From Clostridium sp. (lineage in GTDB: Bacteria; Bacillota; Clostridia; Clostridiales; Clostridiaceae), in assembly GCA_029851835.1 (NCBI GenBank), contig JARKVD010000022.1, forward strand, positions 1 through 64,000: DNA of 64,000 nucleotides, given 5' to 3'. The translations under genes and the position numbers were made by a program. Positions 38,809 to 49,021 of the stretch are shown here, piece after piece. Every line of letters begins with the position of its first letter. Position 1 is the stretch's first letter. The notes below the pieces were generated by a model, which was given only the letters and a program-made list of their open reading frames with translations, was not told the DNA's origin and made no database searches.

Positions 38809-40233
38809 ATGTTAAGAGATAATAAGAGAACAAAAATAGTATGTACATTAGGTCCTGCATCAGATAAAGAAGAAGTATTAACTGAATTAGTAAAAAGCGG
38901 TTTAAATGTATGCAGATTTAACTTCTCACACGGATCACACGAAGAGCATAAGCAAAGAATGGACATCGTTAAAAAAGTTAGAGAAAATCTTGGTCAACCT
39001 GTAGCAATATTACTTGACACAAAGGGGCCAGAAATCAGAACAGGAAGTTTCTCTTTACCAGAAGTTTTACTTGAAGAAGGACAAGAGTTCACTATAACAA
39101 TGAGAGATGTTTTAGGAACTAAAGAAATATGTACAGTAAGCTATAAAGGTTTAGCAAGCGATGTAGTAGCAGGAGATACAATTCTTATAGATGATGGTCT
39201 AGTAGGATTAAAAGTTAAAGAAGTTAAAGGTGATGACATTCACTGTATCGTTGAGAATTCAGGAATAGTTAAAAACCACAAGGGAGTTAATGTTCCAAGA
39301 GTTAAAATCAATCTTCCAGCATTAACTGAAAAAGATATAAGTGATATCGAATTTGGTATATCTCAAGGAATTGACTTTATTGCTGCTTCTTTTGTAAGAA
39401 AAGCATCTGACGTTTTAGCTATAAGAGAAGTTTTAGCTAGAAATAATGCAGAGCACATAGAGATAATTTCTAAAATAGAGAACCAAGAAGGTATAGACAA
39501 CATTGATGAAATCATTGAAGTATCTGACGGAATCATGGTAGCTAGAGGAGACCTTGGAGTTGAAATACCAACAGAAGAAGTTCCAATAGCTCAAAAAATG
39601 ATGATAGAAAAATGTAACAAAGTAGGTAAGCCAGTTATAACTGCTACTCAAATGCTTGATTCTATGATTAGAAATCCTAGACCAACAAGAGCAGAGGTTA
39701 CAGACGTAGCAAATGCTATATATGATGGTACAGATGCCATAATGCTTTCTGGAGAAACTGCTGCTGGTAAATATCCAGTAGAAGCTGTTAAAACAATGGC
39801 AGCTATTGCTAAGAGAACTGAGCAAAGCTTAGACCACAGTGTAATATTAAAAAGAAAAACTCTACATGAGTGTTCTGTAACAAATGCAATAAGTATGGCA
39901 ACATGTACAACTGCTATGAGTCTTAACGCAGCAGCAATAGTTACATTCACAAGCTCAGGATATACAGCAAAAATGGTTTCAAGATTTAGACCAGAAGCTC
40001 CAATCATAGCTACAACTCAAGATGAGGGTGTAATGAGAAGATTAGCTTTATGCTGGGGAGTATACCCAGTTAAAACTTCTGGAGTTGGAAATATAGATGA
40101 AATGATAGGTAAATCTATAGATTCAGCTAAAGAGCAAGATTTTGTTGCAGATGGAGATTTAGTTGTAATAACAGCAGGAGCTCCAATAGGTGTTAAAGGT
40201 ACAACAAACCTTATAAAAGTTCACACTATATAA
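38809..40233 (+). CDS. pyk: Pyruvate kinase
   Basis: A 474-residue short-form pyruvate kinase (no C-terminal PEP-utiliser domain) converting PEP and ADP to pyruvate and ATP. Seen: FNFSHGSHEEH, LDTKGPEIRTG, EIISKIENQEGI with the catalytic Lys, MVARGDLGVEIP and GKPVITATQMLDSM. ATG 38809 has GAGGAGA upstream; the longer reading at 38794 does not. It sits 75 bases before enolase and just after the glycerate genes rather than in the usual gap-pgk-tpi-pgm block. Confidence 0.96.
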   Translation: MLRDNKRTKIVCTLGPASDKEEVLTELVKSGLNVCRFNFSHGSHEEHKQRMDIVKKVRENLGQPVAILLDTKGPEIRTGSFSLPEVLLEEGQEFTITMRDVLGTKEICTVSYKGLASDVVAGDTILIDDGLVGLKVKEVKGDDIHCIVENSGIVKNHKGVNVPRVKINLPALTEKDISDIEFGISQGIDFIAASFVRKASDVLAIREVLARNNAEHIEIISKIENQEGIDNIDEIIEVSDGIMVARGDLGVEIPTEEVPIAQKMMIEKCNKVGKPVITATQMLDSMIRNPRPTRAEVTDVANAIYDGTDAIMLSGETAAGKYPVEAVKTMAAIAKRTEQSLDHSVILKRKTLHECSVTNAISMATCTTAMSLNAAAIVTFTSSGYTAKMVSRFRPEAPIIATTQDEGVMRRLALCWGVYPVKTSGVGNIDEMIGKSIDSAKEQDFVADGDLVVITAGAPIGVKGTTNLIKVHTI

Positions 40234-40259
40234 GAAAAGCAACTATAAAATAGTGATAT

Positions 40260-41600
<1,341 letters not shown>

Positions 41601-41612
41601 AATAATTTTTGT

Positions 41613-41650
41613 AAGCGATAGCTACTTATCATGTAGCTATTGCTTTTTTT
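41613..41650 (+). terminator. Intrinsic terminator after eno
   Basis: The stem AAGCGATAGCTAC with GTAGCTATTGCTT around six bases, then a run of T. Confidence 0.9.
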
Positions 41651-41836
41651 ATATGACAATAATGTAAGATAGGTGTAAGTTACATCAATAAAACTTTTTC
41701 TTTAAGTACTGTATAATAAAATTAGAAGGTAATTTGAATAAAGAAACTGAGTCTCATTAATACTCTAAAGCTTGCCAAAAGAATAAGTTTGAGTTATTAA
41801 AACTAAAATTTAGATTTCACTTAAGGAGCTGGTTTT

Positions 41837-42562
41837 ATGAAAAAACTATTTAAAAATATATTTATTTGTCTTTTAGTTATTATGATTTCAGTAGTAACCT
41901 ATTTAGTAGGCAATGGATATTCTCTTTATAAATCTGTTATTGCAGAAATAAGTATAGAAGAAAAAGTTGAAGATTTAAAAAGTAGTGAAGACTATGTACA
42001 GATTAATAATATATCTAAGGATTTTCTTAATGGGATTGTAGCAGTTGAGGATCATAGATTTTTTAGTCATAGCGGGGTTGACTTTATATCACTTGGAAGA
42101 GCTATAGTGAGCAATTTAAAAGCTGGCGAAATAGTTATGGGAGGGAGCACAATAACTCAACAGTTAGCAAAAAATTTATTTTTTACTAATGAGAAAAAAT
42201 TACAAAGAAAAATAGCTGAATTATTTGTAGTTAATAAAATTGAAGCAGAATACTCAAAGGATGAGATTTTAGAGTTATATGTGAATGCAATATATTATGG
42301 TGATGGTAACTTTGGAATTAAGAGTGCAACAGGAGGATATTTTGGAAAAGCTCCAGATGAGATTAATTTTGATGAAGCAATTTTATTGGCAGGTTTACCA
42401 CAGGCACCAGATTATTATGCTTTATCTAAAAACTATGAGGGAGCACAAAAAAGGGGTCAGATAGTTATTTCAGCTATGATTAAGAATAAGTATATTTCAA
42501 AAGAAAAAGCAGAACAGGTTTATCAAGAAAAACTCCATAGGATTGTGGAACAATATAAATAA
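41837..42562 (+). CDS. Monofunctional peptidoglycan glycosyltransferase (GT51)
   Basis: A 241-residue membrane-anchored transglycosylase that polymerises lipid II. One N-terminal membrane helix (about 7-25) is followed by GT51 motifs: VAVEDHRFFSHSG with catalytic Glu71, GGSTITQQLAKNLFF (102-116), and RKIAELFVVNKIEAEYSKDEILELYVN. No penicillin-binding transpeptidase domain follows; the protein stops after the GT fold, as in MtgA-type enzymes. AAGGAG precedes the ATG. It may work with the L,D-transpeptidase encoded next. Confidence 0.93.
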   Translation: MKKLFKNIFICLLVIMISVVTYLVGNGYSLYKSVIAEISIEEKVEDLKSSEDYVQINNISKDFLNGIVAVEDHRFFSHSGVDFISLGRAIVSNLKAGEIVMGGSTITQQLAKNLFFTNEKKLQRKIAELFVVNKIEAEYSKDEILELYVNAIYYGDGNFGIKSATGGYFGKAPDEINFDEAILLAGLPQAPDYYALSKNYEGAQKRGQIVISAMIKNKYISKEKAEQVYQEKLHRIVEQYK

Positions 42563-42568
42563 TAAGAG

Positions 42569-42595
42569 TCTTACAGGTATCTGTAAGATTTTTTT
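42569..42595 (+). terminator. Intrinsic terminator
   Basis: The stem TCTTACAG with CTGTAAGA around four bases, followed by seven T. Confidence 0.88.
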
Positions 42596-42737
42596 ATTAT
42601 AGTCAAGATATTAGTTTGAAAAAGATATAAATAAATTTATTAAAGTTTAAACATTATTATAAAAATTCACGTATAATATATAGAATATTGTGGTAAATAT
42701 ATACAGTAATGGTAAAATATTATTAGGGGGTGCTACT

Positions 42738-44138
42738 ATGGAAACTAAAACTACTGAAGCTGAAAAAAATCCCAATAAAAAAATTATAATAGGAGTATTG
42801 GTGGGGCTTTGTGCCTTATTAGCTATATATCTTGGGATAGCTTTTTTCTTTGTAAGTCATTTTCGTTATGGTACAACAATCAATGGTGTAAGTGCTAGCT
42901 ATAAAACTGTAGATGAAGTAAAAAAAGAAATTACAGCAAGAGCTGATGAGTATGAACTAAAGTTGTTTGAACGTGATGGAAAATCAGAAGTTATTAAGGG
43001 GTCGGACATTGGATATAAATTTGAACTAGGAAATGATATTGAAAAATTGAAAAAAGAGCAGAGTCCCTATGGGTGGATAACTGGATTTTTTGGGAAAAAG
43101 GATATTAAGTTGAAAGAAGAAGTAAAATATGACGATATAGCTTTGAAGAGCGTAATTGATGCATTAGAATGTTTAAAAGAAGAAAATATTATTGAACCAA
43201 AGAATGCTCTATTGGAACTTAAGGCAGGAGAATTCGTAATTACCCCAGAGGTGAAAGGAAATAAATTAAAAATAGAGGAATTATCTAAAGGAATTATTAA
43301 TTCAATATCAAATGGAAACACAGAAATGGATTTAGAGGATTTAGGATATTATGAAGAGCCAACAGTTACTGCTAATTCTAAGGAGCTTATTGATACTAAG
43401 GCTAATCTTGAGAAATACACAGCTACAAATATAACATTTAACTTTGGTGATGGTAAAGAATTATTAAGTGGTGCAACTATTAGTACTTGGCTTAACATAG
43501 ATGAAAATTATAATGTATCTGTTAATGAAGATTATATTGAAAGCTATGTAGATGGCTTAGCTGCAACTTATAATACATGGGGGATGACAAGACAATTTGC
43601 TACATCACTTGGAACTACAGCAACGGTTGTTGGTGGAGATTATGGATGGGTCCTTGATAAAGAGGGTACAGGTCAAGCTATAAGAGATGCAATAGGAAGT
43701 GGAGAATCTATAACAATAGATCCTACTTATGCTCAAGGGGCAGCTTCAAGAACTGGTAGCGATATTGGGAGCACCTATGTAGAAATAAACTTGACTACTC
43801 AACAGGTCTGGTATTACAAGAATGGAGTTTTGATTACATCGGGAAATTGTGTTACAGGTACTGATAATACTCAGTATGCAACGCCTCAAGGAACTTATGT
43901 GCTAAAATATATTGAAAGAAATGCTATTTTGAGGGGACCAGGTTATGAATCACCAGTTAGTTTTTGGATGCCATTTAATTGGGATATAGGTTTACATGAC
44001 GCTACTTGGAGAGGATCTTTTGGTGGTGGAATATACAAATATGATGGTTCTCATGGGTGTATTAATCTTCCATATAGTGTAGCTGAAGCCATATTCAATA
44101 ATATTGAAGCAGGAACTCCAGTGGTTTGCTATTATTAA
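42738..44138 (+). CDS. L,D-transpeptidase (YkuD) with peptidoglycan-binding-like N-terminal region
   Basis: A 466-residue cell-wall enzyme. One N-terminal membrane helix (about 18-38) is followed by a PG_binding_4-type extracellular region (YGTTINGVSASYKTVDEVKK, then a second related stretch around TANSKELIDTKANLEKY). The C-terminal YkuD domain has catalytic HGC in SHGCINLP (His439, Cys441). It should form 3-3 peptide crosslinks or attach proteins to peptidoglycan. ATG 42738 is chosen for the AGGGGG site; an upstream GTG at 42690 is not supported. Confidence 0.93.
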   Translation: METKTTEAEKNPNKKIIIGVLVGLCALLAIYLGIAFFFVSHFRYGTTINGVSASYKTVDEVKKEITARADEYELKLFERDGKSEVIKGSDIGYKFELGNDIEKLKKEQSPYGWITGFFGKKDIKLKEEVKYDDIALKSVIDALECLKEENIIEPKNALLELKAGEFVITPEVKGNKLKIEELSKGIINSISNGNTEMDLEDLGYYEEPTVTANSKELIDTKANLEKYTATNITFNFGDGKELLSGATISTWLNIDENYNVSVNEDYIESYVDGLAATYNTWGMTRQFATSLGTTATVVGGDYGWVLDKEGTGQAIRDAIGSGESITIDPTYAQGAASRTGSDIGSTYVEINLTTQQVWYYKNGVLITSGNCVTGTDNTQYATPQGTYVLKYIERNAILRGPGYESPVSFWMPFNWDIGLHDATWRGSFGGGIYKYDGSHGCINLPYSVAEAIFNNIEAGTPVVCYY

Positions 44139-44156
44139 AATAAAAATAAAAATGAC

Positions 44157-44224
44157 AAAAGAACTTGGAGATGAACAGCCCCTGTCTACTTGACGGGAGG
44201 CTGCTCAAATCTAAGTTCTTTTTA
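44157..44224. terminator. Extended hairpin, likely bidirectional terminator
   Basis: About 68 bases folding end to end: AAAAGAACTT with AAGTTCTTTT outside, CAGCC with GGCTG inside, and CCTGTC with GACGGG at the tip. T or A runs on both flanks suit termination of the converging transpeptidase and methyltransferase genes. Confidence 0.7.
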
Positions 44225-44845
44225 ATGGATAGGATTATTGTAATTTAAGTTGTAAATTAAAAAACGCTGGTTAGAATCATTTTTAAAGGATTCCTCTAGC
44301 TTAATTTCTTTAATTAATCTGAAGGCTGTATAATTTTCAAGGTAATCTATAAAGTCTTCCGAAGGATAATAAAGTATTAAATCAATGGACCTTTCATGTT
44401 TATCAAGAGAGTCAAAAATATTGCAAAGGACTTTTATGAATATAGATAATGAAAAGGGATTGAAAAAATAAAATTTATTATCAGAAGGTTGTATCACATA
44501 TTCTTCTGCTAGACAGTATATAAAGTTTATTTTACTTTCTTTAGTTTTATGATTTTGTAAATAAGTTTTTTTATTAGTTATAGCCTCTTCAAAGTAATAT
44601 TTGTTCATTTCAATTCCTGTAACAGTTGCACCATAAAAATAATTGAAATAAAAGTTAAGTCTTCCTTTTCCACATCCAAAGTCAACAACACCATCTTCAC
44701 TATGGGTATGGTATTCCTTTGAAAGAGCCTCTAAGGCTTTATAAGAGGTTGGTTCGTATACATTATAGTGAAATGAGTCATTAAGTTGTTTTTCTTTACC
44801 ACAGGTTTTTATGTTTAGTAATCTTTCATAGTCTTGTTCTTTCAT
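44222..44845 (-). CDS. Class I SAM-dependent methyltransferase
   Basis: A 207-residue protein. The SAM-binding motif I is VVDFGCGKGRL (53-63), followed by VTGIEMNKYYFEEA as motif II and YFFNPFS in the motif IV position (NPF where many N-methyltransferases have NPPY). This resembles SAM methyltransferases of uncertain target, and the substrate cannot be told. AGAAAGG precedes the ATG. It stands alone on the minus strand. Confidence 0.8.
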   Translation of the reverse strand: MKEQDYERLLNIKTCGKEKQLNDSFHYNVYEPTSYKALEALSKEYHTHSEDGVVDFGCGKGRLNFYFNYFYGATVTGIEMNKYYFEEAITNKKTYLQNHKTKESKINFIYCLAEEYVIQPSDNKFYFFNPFSLSIFIKVLCNIFDSLDKHERSIDLILYYPSEDFIDYLENYTAFRLIKEIKLEESFKNDSNQRFLIYNLNYNNPIH

Positions 44846-45061
44846 TATAGTACCTTTCTAAATAAAAAATAAATTATCTAATTCTATGATTATCTAAAAT
44901 AATTCTCAAAAATCAAGCTAGTTTATTCATAACAATGAATATGAGTTAAAGTTTACTTCTAAAGTATAGTATTAACCATAATTCCATGTAAATATTTTTA
45001 ACATTAAATATAGTTTAAGAATATTATATTTATAAGAAATTTAATAAAGTGGGGAAACAGT

Positions 45062-45970
45062 ATGACTTGTTTAAAGGAGATTTCTAGAGTATTTAATAGT
45101 GCAGAGGTTATTAGCTTTGATGATTCATCAAAATTTGTTTTAATGAGTGATTGTCATAGGGGTGATGGAAACTGGGGAGATAATTTTGCTAAAAATCAGA
45201 GTATATCTTTTAGGGCTTTAAATTATTATTATGAAAATGGTTATACTTATTTTGAATTGGGGGATGGAGATGAATTGTGGGAGAATAGATACTTAGATGA
45301 CATAAAGGAAATACATAGTAATGTATTTTGGCTATTAAGCAAATTCTATAGTAAAAAAAGGCTTCACTTAATTTTTGGAAATCATGATATGGTAAAGAAA
45401 AGTGAAAAATATGTGAAAGATAATATGTATACCATGTATGATAGTGTTCAAAATAAGGAAGTTCCTTTATTCCCTGGTATTAAGATGCATGAAGGAATTA
45501 TACTATGCTATAAGCCTACTAAGGATAAAATTTTACTACTGCATGGTCATCAAGGGGATTTTTTTAATAATAAGATGTGGAAGTTGAGTAGAACTCTTGT
45601 TAGGTATTTGTGGAGACCACTTGAGGTTTACGGAGTTAATGATCCGAGCAGAGCGGCTAAAAATTATAAGAGAAAGGATGAAGTGGAGAGAATTCTTTCT
45701 AGATGGTCAGGCGTTGAAAAGAAGATGATTATTGCGGGACATACTCACAGGCCTATGTTTCCAGAGCCAGGTAAGTCGGCATATTTTAATGATGGAAGTT
45801 GTGTGCATCCAAGATGTATAACTGCATTAGAAATATCTGATGGCTGTATTACGTTAGTTAAGTGGCAAGTTACATCTAGACAGGATGGTGTTTTAATAGT
45901 AGAAAGAGTAGTTTTAGAAGGACCTGCAAAATTAAGTGATTACTTTGAGAAGTTAAGAGAGAATAAGTAG
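45062..45970 (+). CDS. Calcineurin-like metallophosphoesterase
   Basis: A 302-residue phosphoesterase. The five metal-binding blocks are present in order: MSDCHRGDG (Asp30, His32), ELGDGDE, FGNHD, LLHGHQGD and AGHTHRPMF. The first block with Arg-Gly-Asp resembles the LpxH-like/UDP-diacylglucosamine diphosphatase subgroup, but this is a Gram-positive genome, so the substrate is open. No signal peptide. GGGG precedes the ATG. A DUF503 gene follows after 20 bases. Confidence 0.85.
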   Translation: MTCLKEISRVFNSAEVISFDDSSKFVLMSDCHRGDGNWGDNFAKNQSISFRALNYYYENGYTYFELGDGDELWENRYLDDIKEIHSNVFWLLSKFYSKKRLHLIFGNHDMVKKSEKYVKDNMYTMYDSVQNKEVPLFPGIKMHEGIILCYKPTKDKILLLHGHQGDFFNNKMWKLSRTLVRYLWRPLEVYGVNDPSRAAKNYKRKDEVERILSRWSGVEKKMIIAGHTHRPMFPEPGKSAYFNDGSCVHPRCITALEISDGCITLVKWQVTSRQDGVLIVERVVLEGPAKLSDYFEKLRENK

Positions 45971-45990
45971 AAGAGAAAGGAGGGGGTAAA

Positions 45991-46284
45991 ATGAAGATAT
46001 TTTTAATGCATGTAACATTAAGAGCATCTTGGGTCCATTCCCTAAAAGAAAAGCGAATGGTAGTAAAAAGTTTAGTGCAGAGATTGAAAAATAAATTTAA
46101 TGTTTCTGTAAGTGAAATAGATGAGCAAGATATTCATCAAACTATTGTAATTGGTATTGCTGGAATAGGTGGGACATCAGCACAGTTGGATTCTACCATG
46201 GAGAACATAATTAGTTTTATTGAAAACAATACTGGTGCAGAGCTTATTGGAATTGAAGAAGAAGTAGAGGTGTATAACTTTTAG
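45991..46284 (+). CDS. DUF503-family small protein (YlxP-like)
   Basis: A 97-residue protein matching the YlxP/DUF503 family: HVTLRASWVHSLKEKRMVVKS, then a FNVSVSEIDEQDIHQ strand and the acidic end EEEVEVYNF. In Bacillus ylxP lies in the nusA-infB operon; here it is away from that context. Function is not established. AAAGGAGGGGG is an unusually strong ribosome-binding site. Probably co-transcribed with the phosphoesterase. Confidence 0.85.
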   Translation: MKIFLMHVTLRASWVHSLKEKRMVVKSLVQRLKNKFNVSVSEIDEQDIHQTIVIGIAGIGGTSAQLDSTMENIISFIENNTGAELIGIEEEVEVYNF

Positions 46285-46383
46285 CCTTTTACAAAATGAA
46301 ATAAAAGTATTGAATATGTAGTAAATTTATGCTATTAATAGTATTAATTAAAAGATAATAATTATTATTTAGGAAGTGGTAAT

Positions 46384-46617
46384 ATGATAAAAGTATATTC
46401 AGTAAACTGGTGTCCAGAGTGTAAGATATTAAAAATGTATCTTGAAAAAAAGGGTGTAGATTTTGAGGAGATTATTGTTCCTGACTATAAGCAAGATAGA
46501 CATATAGTTTTTGAAGTCTCAGAGCAATGGACTGTGCCAGTGATAACTATTGGGAATGAAGTTATTGTTGGTTATAAGAGAAATGAGATTGAGGAAGCCT
46601 TAGAGAAAATGAAATAA
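46384..46617 (+). CDS. Glutaredoxin-like thiol oxidoreductase
   Basis: A 77-residue single thioredoxin fold: active-site WCPEC (Cys10, Cys13), the cis-Pro region TVPVI, and the GYKRNEIEEAL end. Short clostridial glutaredoxin/NrdH-like proteins act as electron donors or in disulfide reduction. No ribonucleotide reductase lies nearby. AGGAAGTGG precedes the ATG, and a terminator follows directly. Confidence 0.88.
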   Translation: MIKVYSVNWCPECKILKMYLEKKGVDFEEIIVPDYKQDRHIVFEVSEQWTVPVITIGNEVIVGYKRNEIEEALEKMK

Positions 46618-46620
46618 GGA

Positions 46621-46667
46621 AAAAGTTGGGTTTTGGAAAGGTACTTTTCTAAAATCCAACTTTTTTA
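46621..46667 (+). terminator. Intrinsic terminator
   Basis: AAAAGTTGG...CCAACTTTTTT stem with an inner AAAG...CTTTT stem around a short loop, just after the glutaredoxin gene. Confidence 0.82.
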
Positions 46668-46782
46668 TTTATGGAATTAAAATATAAGTCTAGTATAAGT
46701 GTATTTTAATTTATAAAGGAGTAATACTAAGGTTATCCATTTTTCATTTGTATTTAAATTTAATAGTAAGAGGTAATGGTAT

Positions 46783-47973
46783 ATGGCATATATAAATTTT
46801 AAGGAAGAGGTAAGTGTAGCAAAGGAACAGCTTAATAATAGAAGAAGTAACAATGAAGTAATTTATAAAGCAATACTAAGAGATAAGACTATAATAGATA
46901 TAGTTCCAAGTGAAAAGTATAGCTTTAGGACCTTTGAAGATAAAGTTTTTAATAATGAAAGAACACAGGATGAGGGGAAATTTCTAGAGCTAGCAGATTT
47001 GAATATAGTGTGTTCCATATTTAAAGGTTGTAAATTTTATAATATTAAGTTTAAAAATTGTACTTTTATAGGGTGTAAATTTAAAGAGTGTGACTTTGGT
47101 GGAGGAGGAGTGGTTTTTGAAAATTGTACGTTCTTACTGGAGAAAATAAAAAAAGAGCCATCTTTAAATAAAATGGATAATCTATCCTGTGACTTCGAAA
47201 ATTGCAAGTTTTATTGTAAGTTTTTAAGCAGTGACATAACTTATTTAATTTTTAAAAATTGTAGCTTTAAAGATACTAGTTTTGAACTTTCGGATATGTC
47301 TAAATTAATAATTATAGACTCCTATATGAAGAGAATAACTTTAGCAGATGCAGACTTGTCAGGAGTTAAAATTGTAAACACATACTTAGTTGACTTCGAA
47401 TTTAATGATAAACAAAAAACAAAAGTTAATGAAAAAACCTTCATAGATAAAATAAGGCCAAGAGAAAAAACAAAGAGTGAATATGAGGGACTATATATGG
47501 TTTATGAAACAATAGCAGATAAATTTAAGGAGAATAACTTAAAAAATAACTTTGGGGAATATTATTATATTTGTAAAAACATGCAGCGAAAAAGCTTGGA
47601 TAATATAAGAGCAAAGGTATCATCTTTTGTTTATTTTACAACCTGTGGTTACGGAGAAAGAGTACTTAATCCATTAATTACATCAATAGTAATAGTTTTT
47701 GTTTTTGCAATTTTATATATGTTAATTGGTCTTGATATTGAAGGAGAAATCATAACATATTTTTCGGGAATAGGTTTGCCAGGTGGTTTTAGTAAGTTTA
47801 TACAACATTGTAATGAAGCGTTAAATTTAAGTTGTGGCATATTTGTAGGTTTAGGGATGATTACTTCAGGACCAACTCCTGTAGCGTATATGTTGTCTAA
47901 TGTAGAAATGACTTTAGGAGTAATTATGATGGGGATTGGTATAGGAACAATTACAAGAAAGTTAGTTAGATAA
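46783..47973 (+). CDS. Pentapeptide-repeat-like protein with C-terminal membrane domain
   Basis: A 396-residue protein. Residues ~70-205 carry imperfect pentapeptide-type repeats with F/L and C/N positions (CSIFKGCKFYNIKFKNCTF, FENCKFYCKF, LADADLSGVKIVNTYL), suggesting a right-handed beta helix. A linker with KFKENNLKNNFGEYYYICKN follows, then two or three membrane helices (LITSIVIVFVFAILYMLIGL and a C-terminal hydrophobic pair). This layout resembles ion-channel-like pentapeptide proteins; the function is unknown. AGAGGT precedes the ATG. It converges with the MerR gene. Confidence 0.75.
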   Translation: MAYINFKEEVSVAKEQLNNRRSNNEVIYKAILRDKTIIDIVPSEKYSFRTFEDKVFNNERTQDEGKFLELADLNIVCSIFKGCKFYNIKFKNCTFIGCKFKECDFGGGGVVFENCTFLLEKIKKEPSLNKMDNLSCDFENCKFYCKFLSSDITYLIFKNCSFKDTSFELSDMSKLIIIDSYMKRITLADADLSGVKIVNTYLVDFEFNDKQKTKVNEKTFIDKIRPREKTKSEYEGLYMVYETIADKFKENNLKNNFGEYYYICKNMQRKSLDNIRAKVSSFVYFTTCGYGERVLNPLITSIVIVFVFAILYMLIGLDIEGEIITYFSGIGLPGGFSKFIQHCNEALNLSCGIFVGLGMITSGPTPVAYMLSNVEMTLGVIMMGIGIGTITRKLVR

Positions 47974-47978
47974 AAGAA

Positions 47979-48000
47979 GCTGGAACAGTTAGCTTCCAGC
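47979..48000. terminator. Short bidirectional hairpin
   Basis: GCTGGAA with TTCCAGC around eight bases, ending where the converging MerR gene ends. The flanks are A/T-rich. Confidence 0.6.
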
Positions 48001-48831
48001 CTATTTATTTATATCTATTTCAACTAAGATTTGAGTAAGATAGTTTTCTTTATTTTTTACGGTGGTTTCATCTAGAATAAATTCTTCATATGCAAATTTA
48101 CCTATTTTAAGATTAGACTTCTCAATATAATTAACTACTCTTTGATAGCTTTCGTTAAGGTTCTCAGGATCACCTTGATGATAAGCTATGGCATATAGAC
48201 CACTAGGTTTTATAAATTTATATGGACTGTCTGAATTATTATTAATCCTAGAGTAGAGGTGAGAGTAATTGCATTCAACTCCTTGAAGAATATTTTCTTT
48301 AGTTATTAAGAGTCCAATACTATAATCTGAATTAATACTGTTTGTAAAACAATAATTAACATGATCAGATACTGTCTTCAGATAATCTTTATGGCTTACA
48401 TTCTCAATGGAGCGACTGATAACAAGACATTCTTCTTCCATGTACTCTAGGGTGATTTTATTTGGATCAATGGTTGAACATTTCTTAACTGAAGATAATT
48501 TTTTCTCCATGAGCATGCGTGTTCTTTGGAGTTTTTTTATTTCATCATCAACTTCAATAAGCTTATTTTCAAATAGTTCTACTAAGGAATCAGGTGTTCT
48601 ATTATCTAGGTAAGCCTTTATCTCTTTTAAGGGCATGTTTAATTCTTTTAGCATGGATATAACACCGAAAACCTCAAACTGTTGGTATGAGTAATAGCGA
48701 TATCCATTCGGACCTTTTACTTCGGGTGAAAAAATACCTATGTCATCATAATGAAAAAGTGTTTGTTTTTTTACGTGACATAATTTTGCAAATTCACCGG
48801 TATTAAAATATTTTTTGTAATCGTTACTCAT
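48001..48831 (-). CDS. MerR-family regulator with effector-binding domain (BmrR-like)
   Basis: A 276-residue activator. The N-terminal winged helix (YFNTGEFAKLCHVKKQTLFHYD, GYRYYSYQQFEVFGVISMLKEL) is followed by a coiled-coil dimerisation helix (ELFENKLIEVDDEIKKLQRTR). A C-terminal GyrI/BmrR-like domain (GLYAIAYHQGDPENL) probably binds a hydrophobic or cationic compound. A GGGGG site precedes the ATG. It is divergent from the ABC exporter pair, whose promoter has the MerR hallmark, so it very likely controls that exporter. Confidence 0.9.
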   Translation of the reverse strand: MSNDYKKYFNTGEFAKLCHVKKQTLFHYDDIGIFSPEVKGPNGYRYYSYQQFEVFGVISMLKELNMPLKEIKAYLDNRTPDSLVELFENKLIEVDDEIKKLQRTRMLMEKKLSSVKKCSTIDPNKITLEYMEEECLVISRSIENVSHKDYLKTVSDHVNYCFTNSINSDYSIGLLITKENILQGVECNYSHLYSRINNNSDSPYKFIKPSGLYAIAYHQGDPENLNESYQRVVNYIEKSNLKIGKFAYEEFILDETTVKNKENYLTQILVEIDINK

Positions 48832-48847
48832 GATTATATACCCCCTA

Positions 48848-48878
48848 TTGACTATACGGTTACCATATACCTTATATT
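48848..48878 (+). promoter_or_regulatory. MerR-type promoter with 19-bp spacer and dyad operator
   Basis: -35 TTGACT at 48848-48853 and -10 TATATT at 48873-48878, separated by 19 bp. The spacer holds the imperfect dyad TATACGGT-T-ACCATATA. This over-long spacing with an internal dyad is diagnostic of MerR activation. It points toward the ABC exporter genes. Confidence 0.8.
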
Positions 48879-49021
48879 ATTATAATGATAATGAGAGAAG
48901 TTTTCTATACTAGGAAATTTATTAATATCATAAAGATAGGAATATATAATCAAAGTATGAAGGATATTATAACTAATTATAATTTAATTCATATAATTTT
49001 AAAGAAGGAGTATTAAAAGAG

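Noticed and set aside
39433-39825. Minus-strand open frame inside pyruvate kinase
   Set aside because: It lies wholly within pyk, has no ribosome-binding site, and its protein is low complexity (Ser/Tyr/Cys-rich), a shadow of the real gene.
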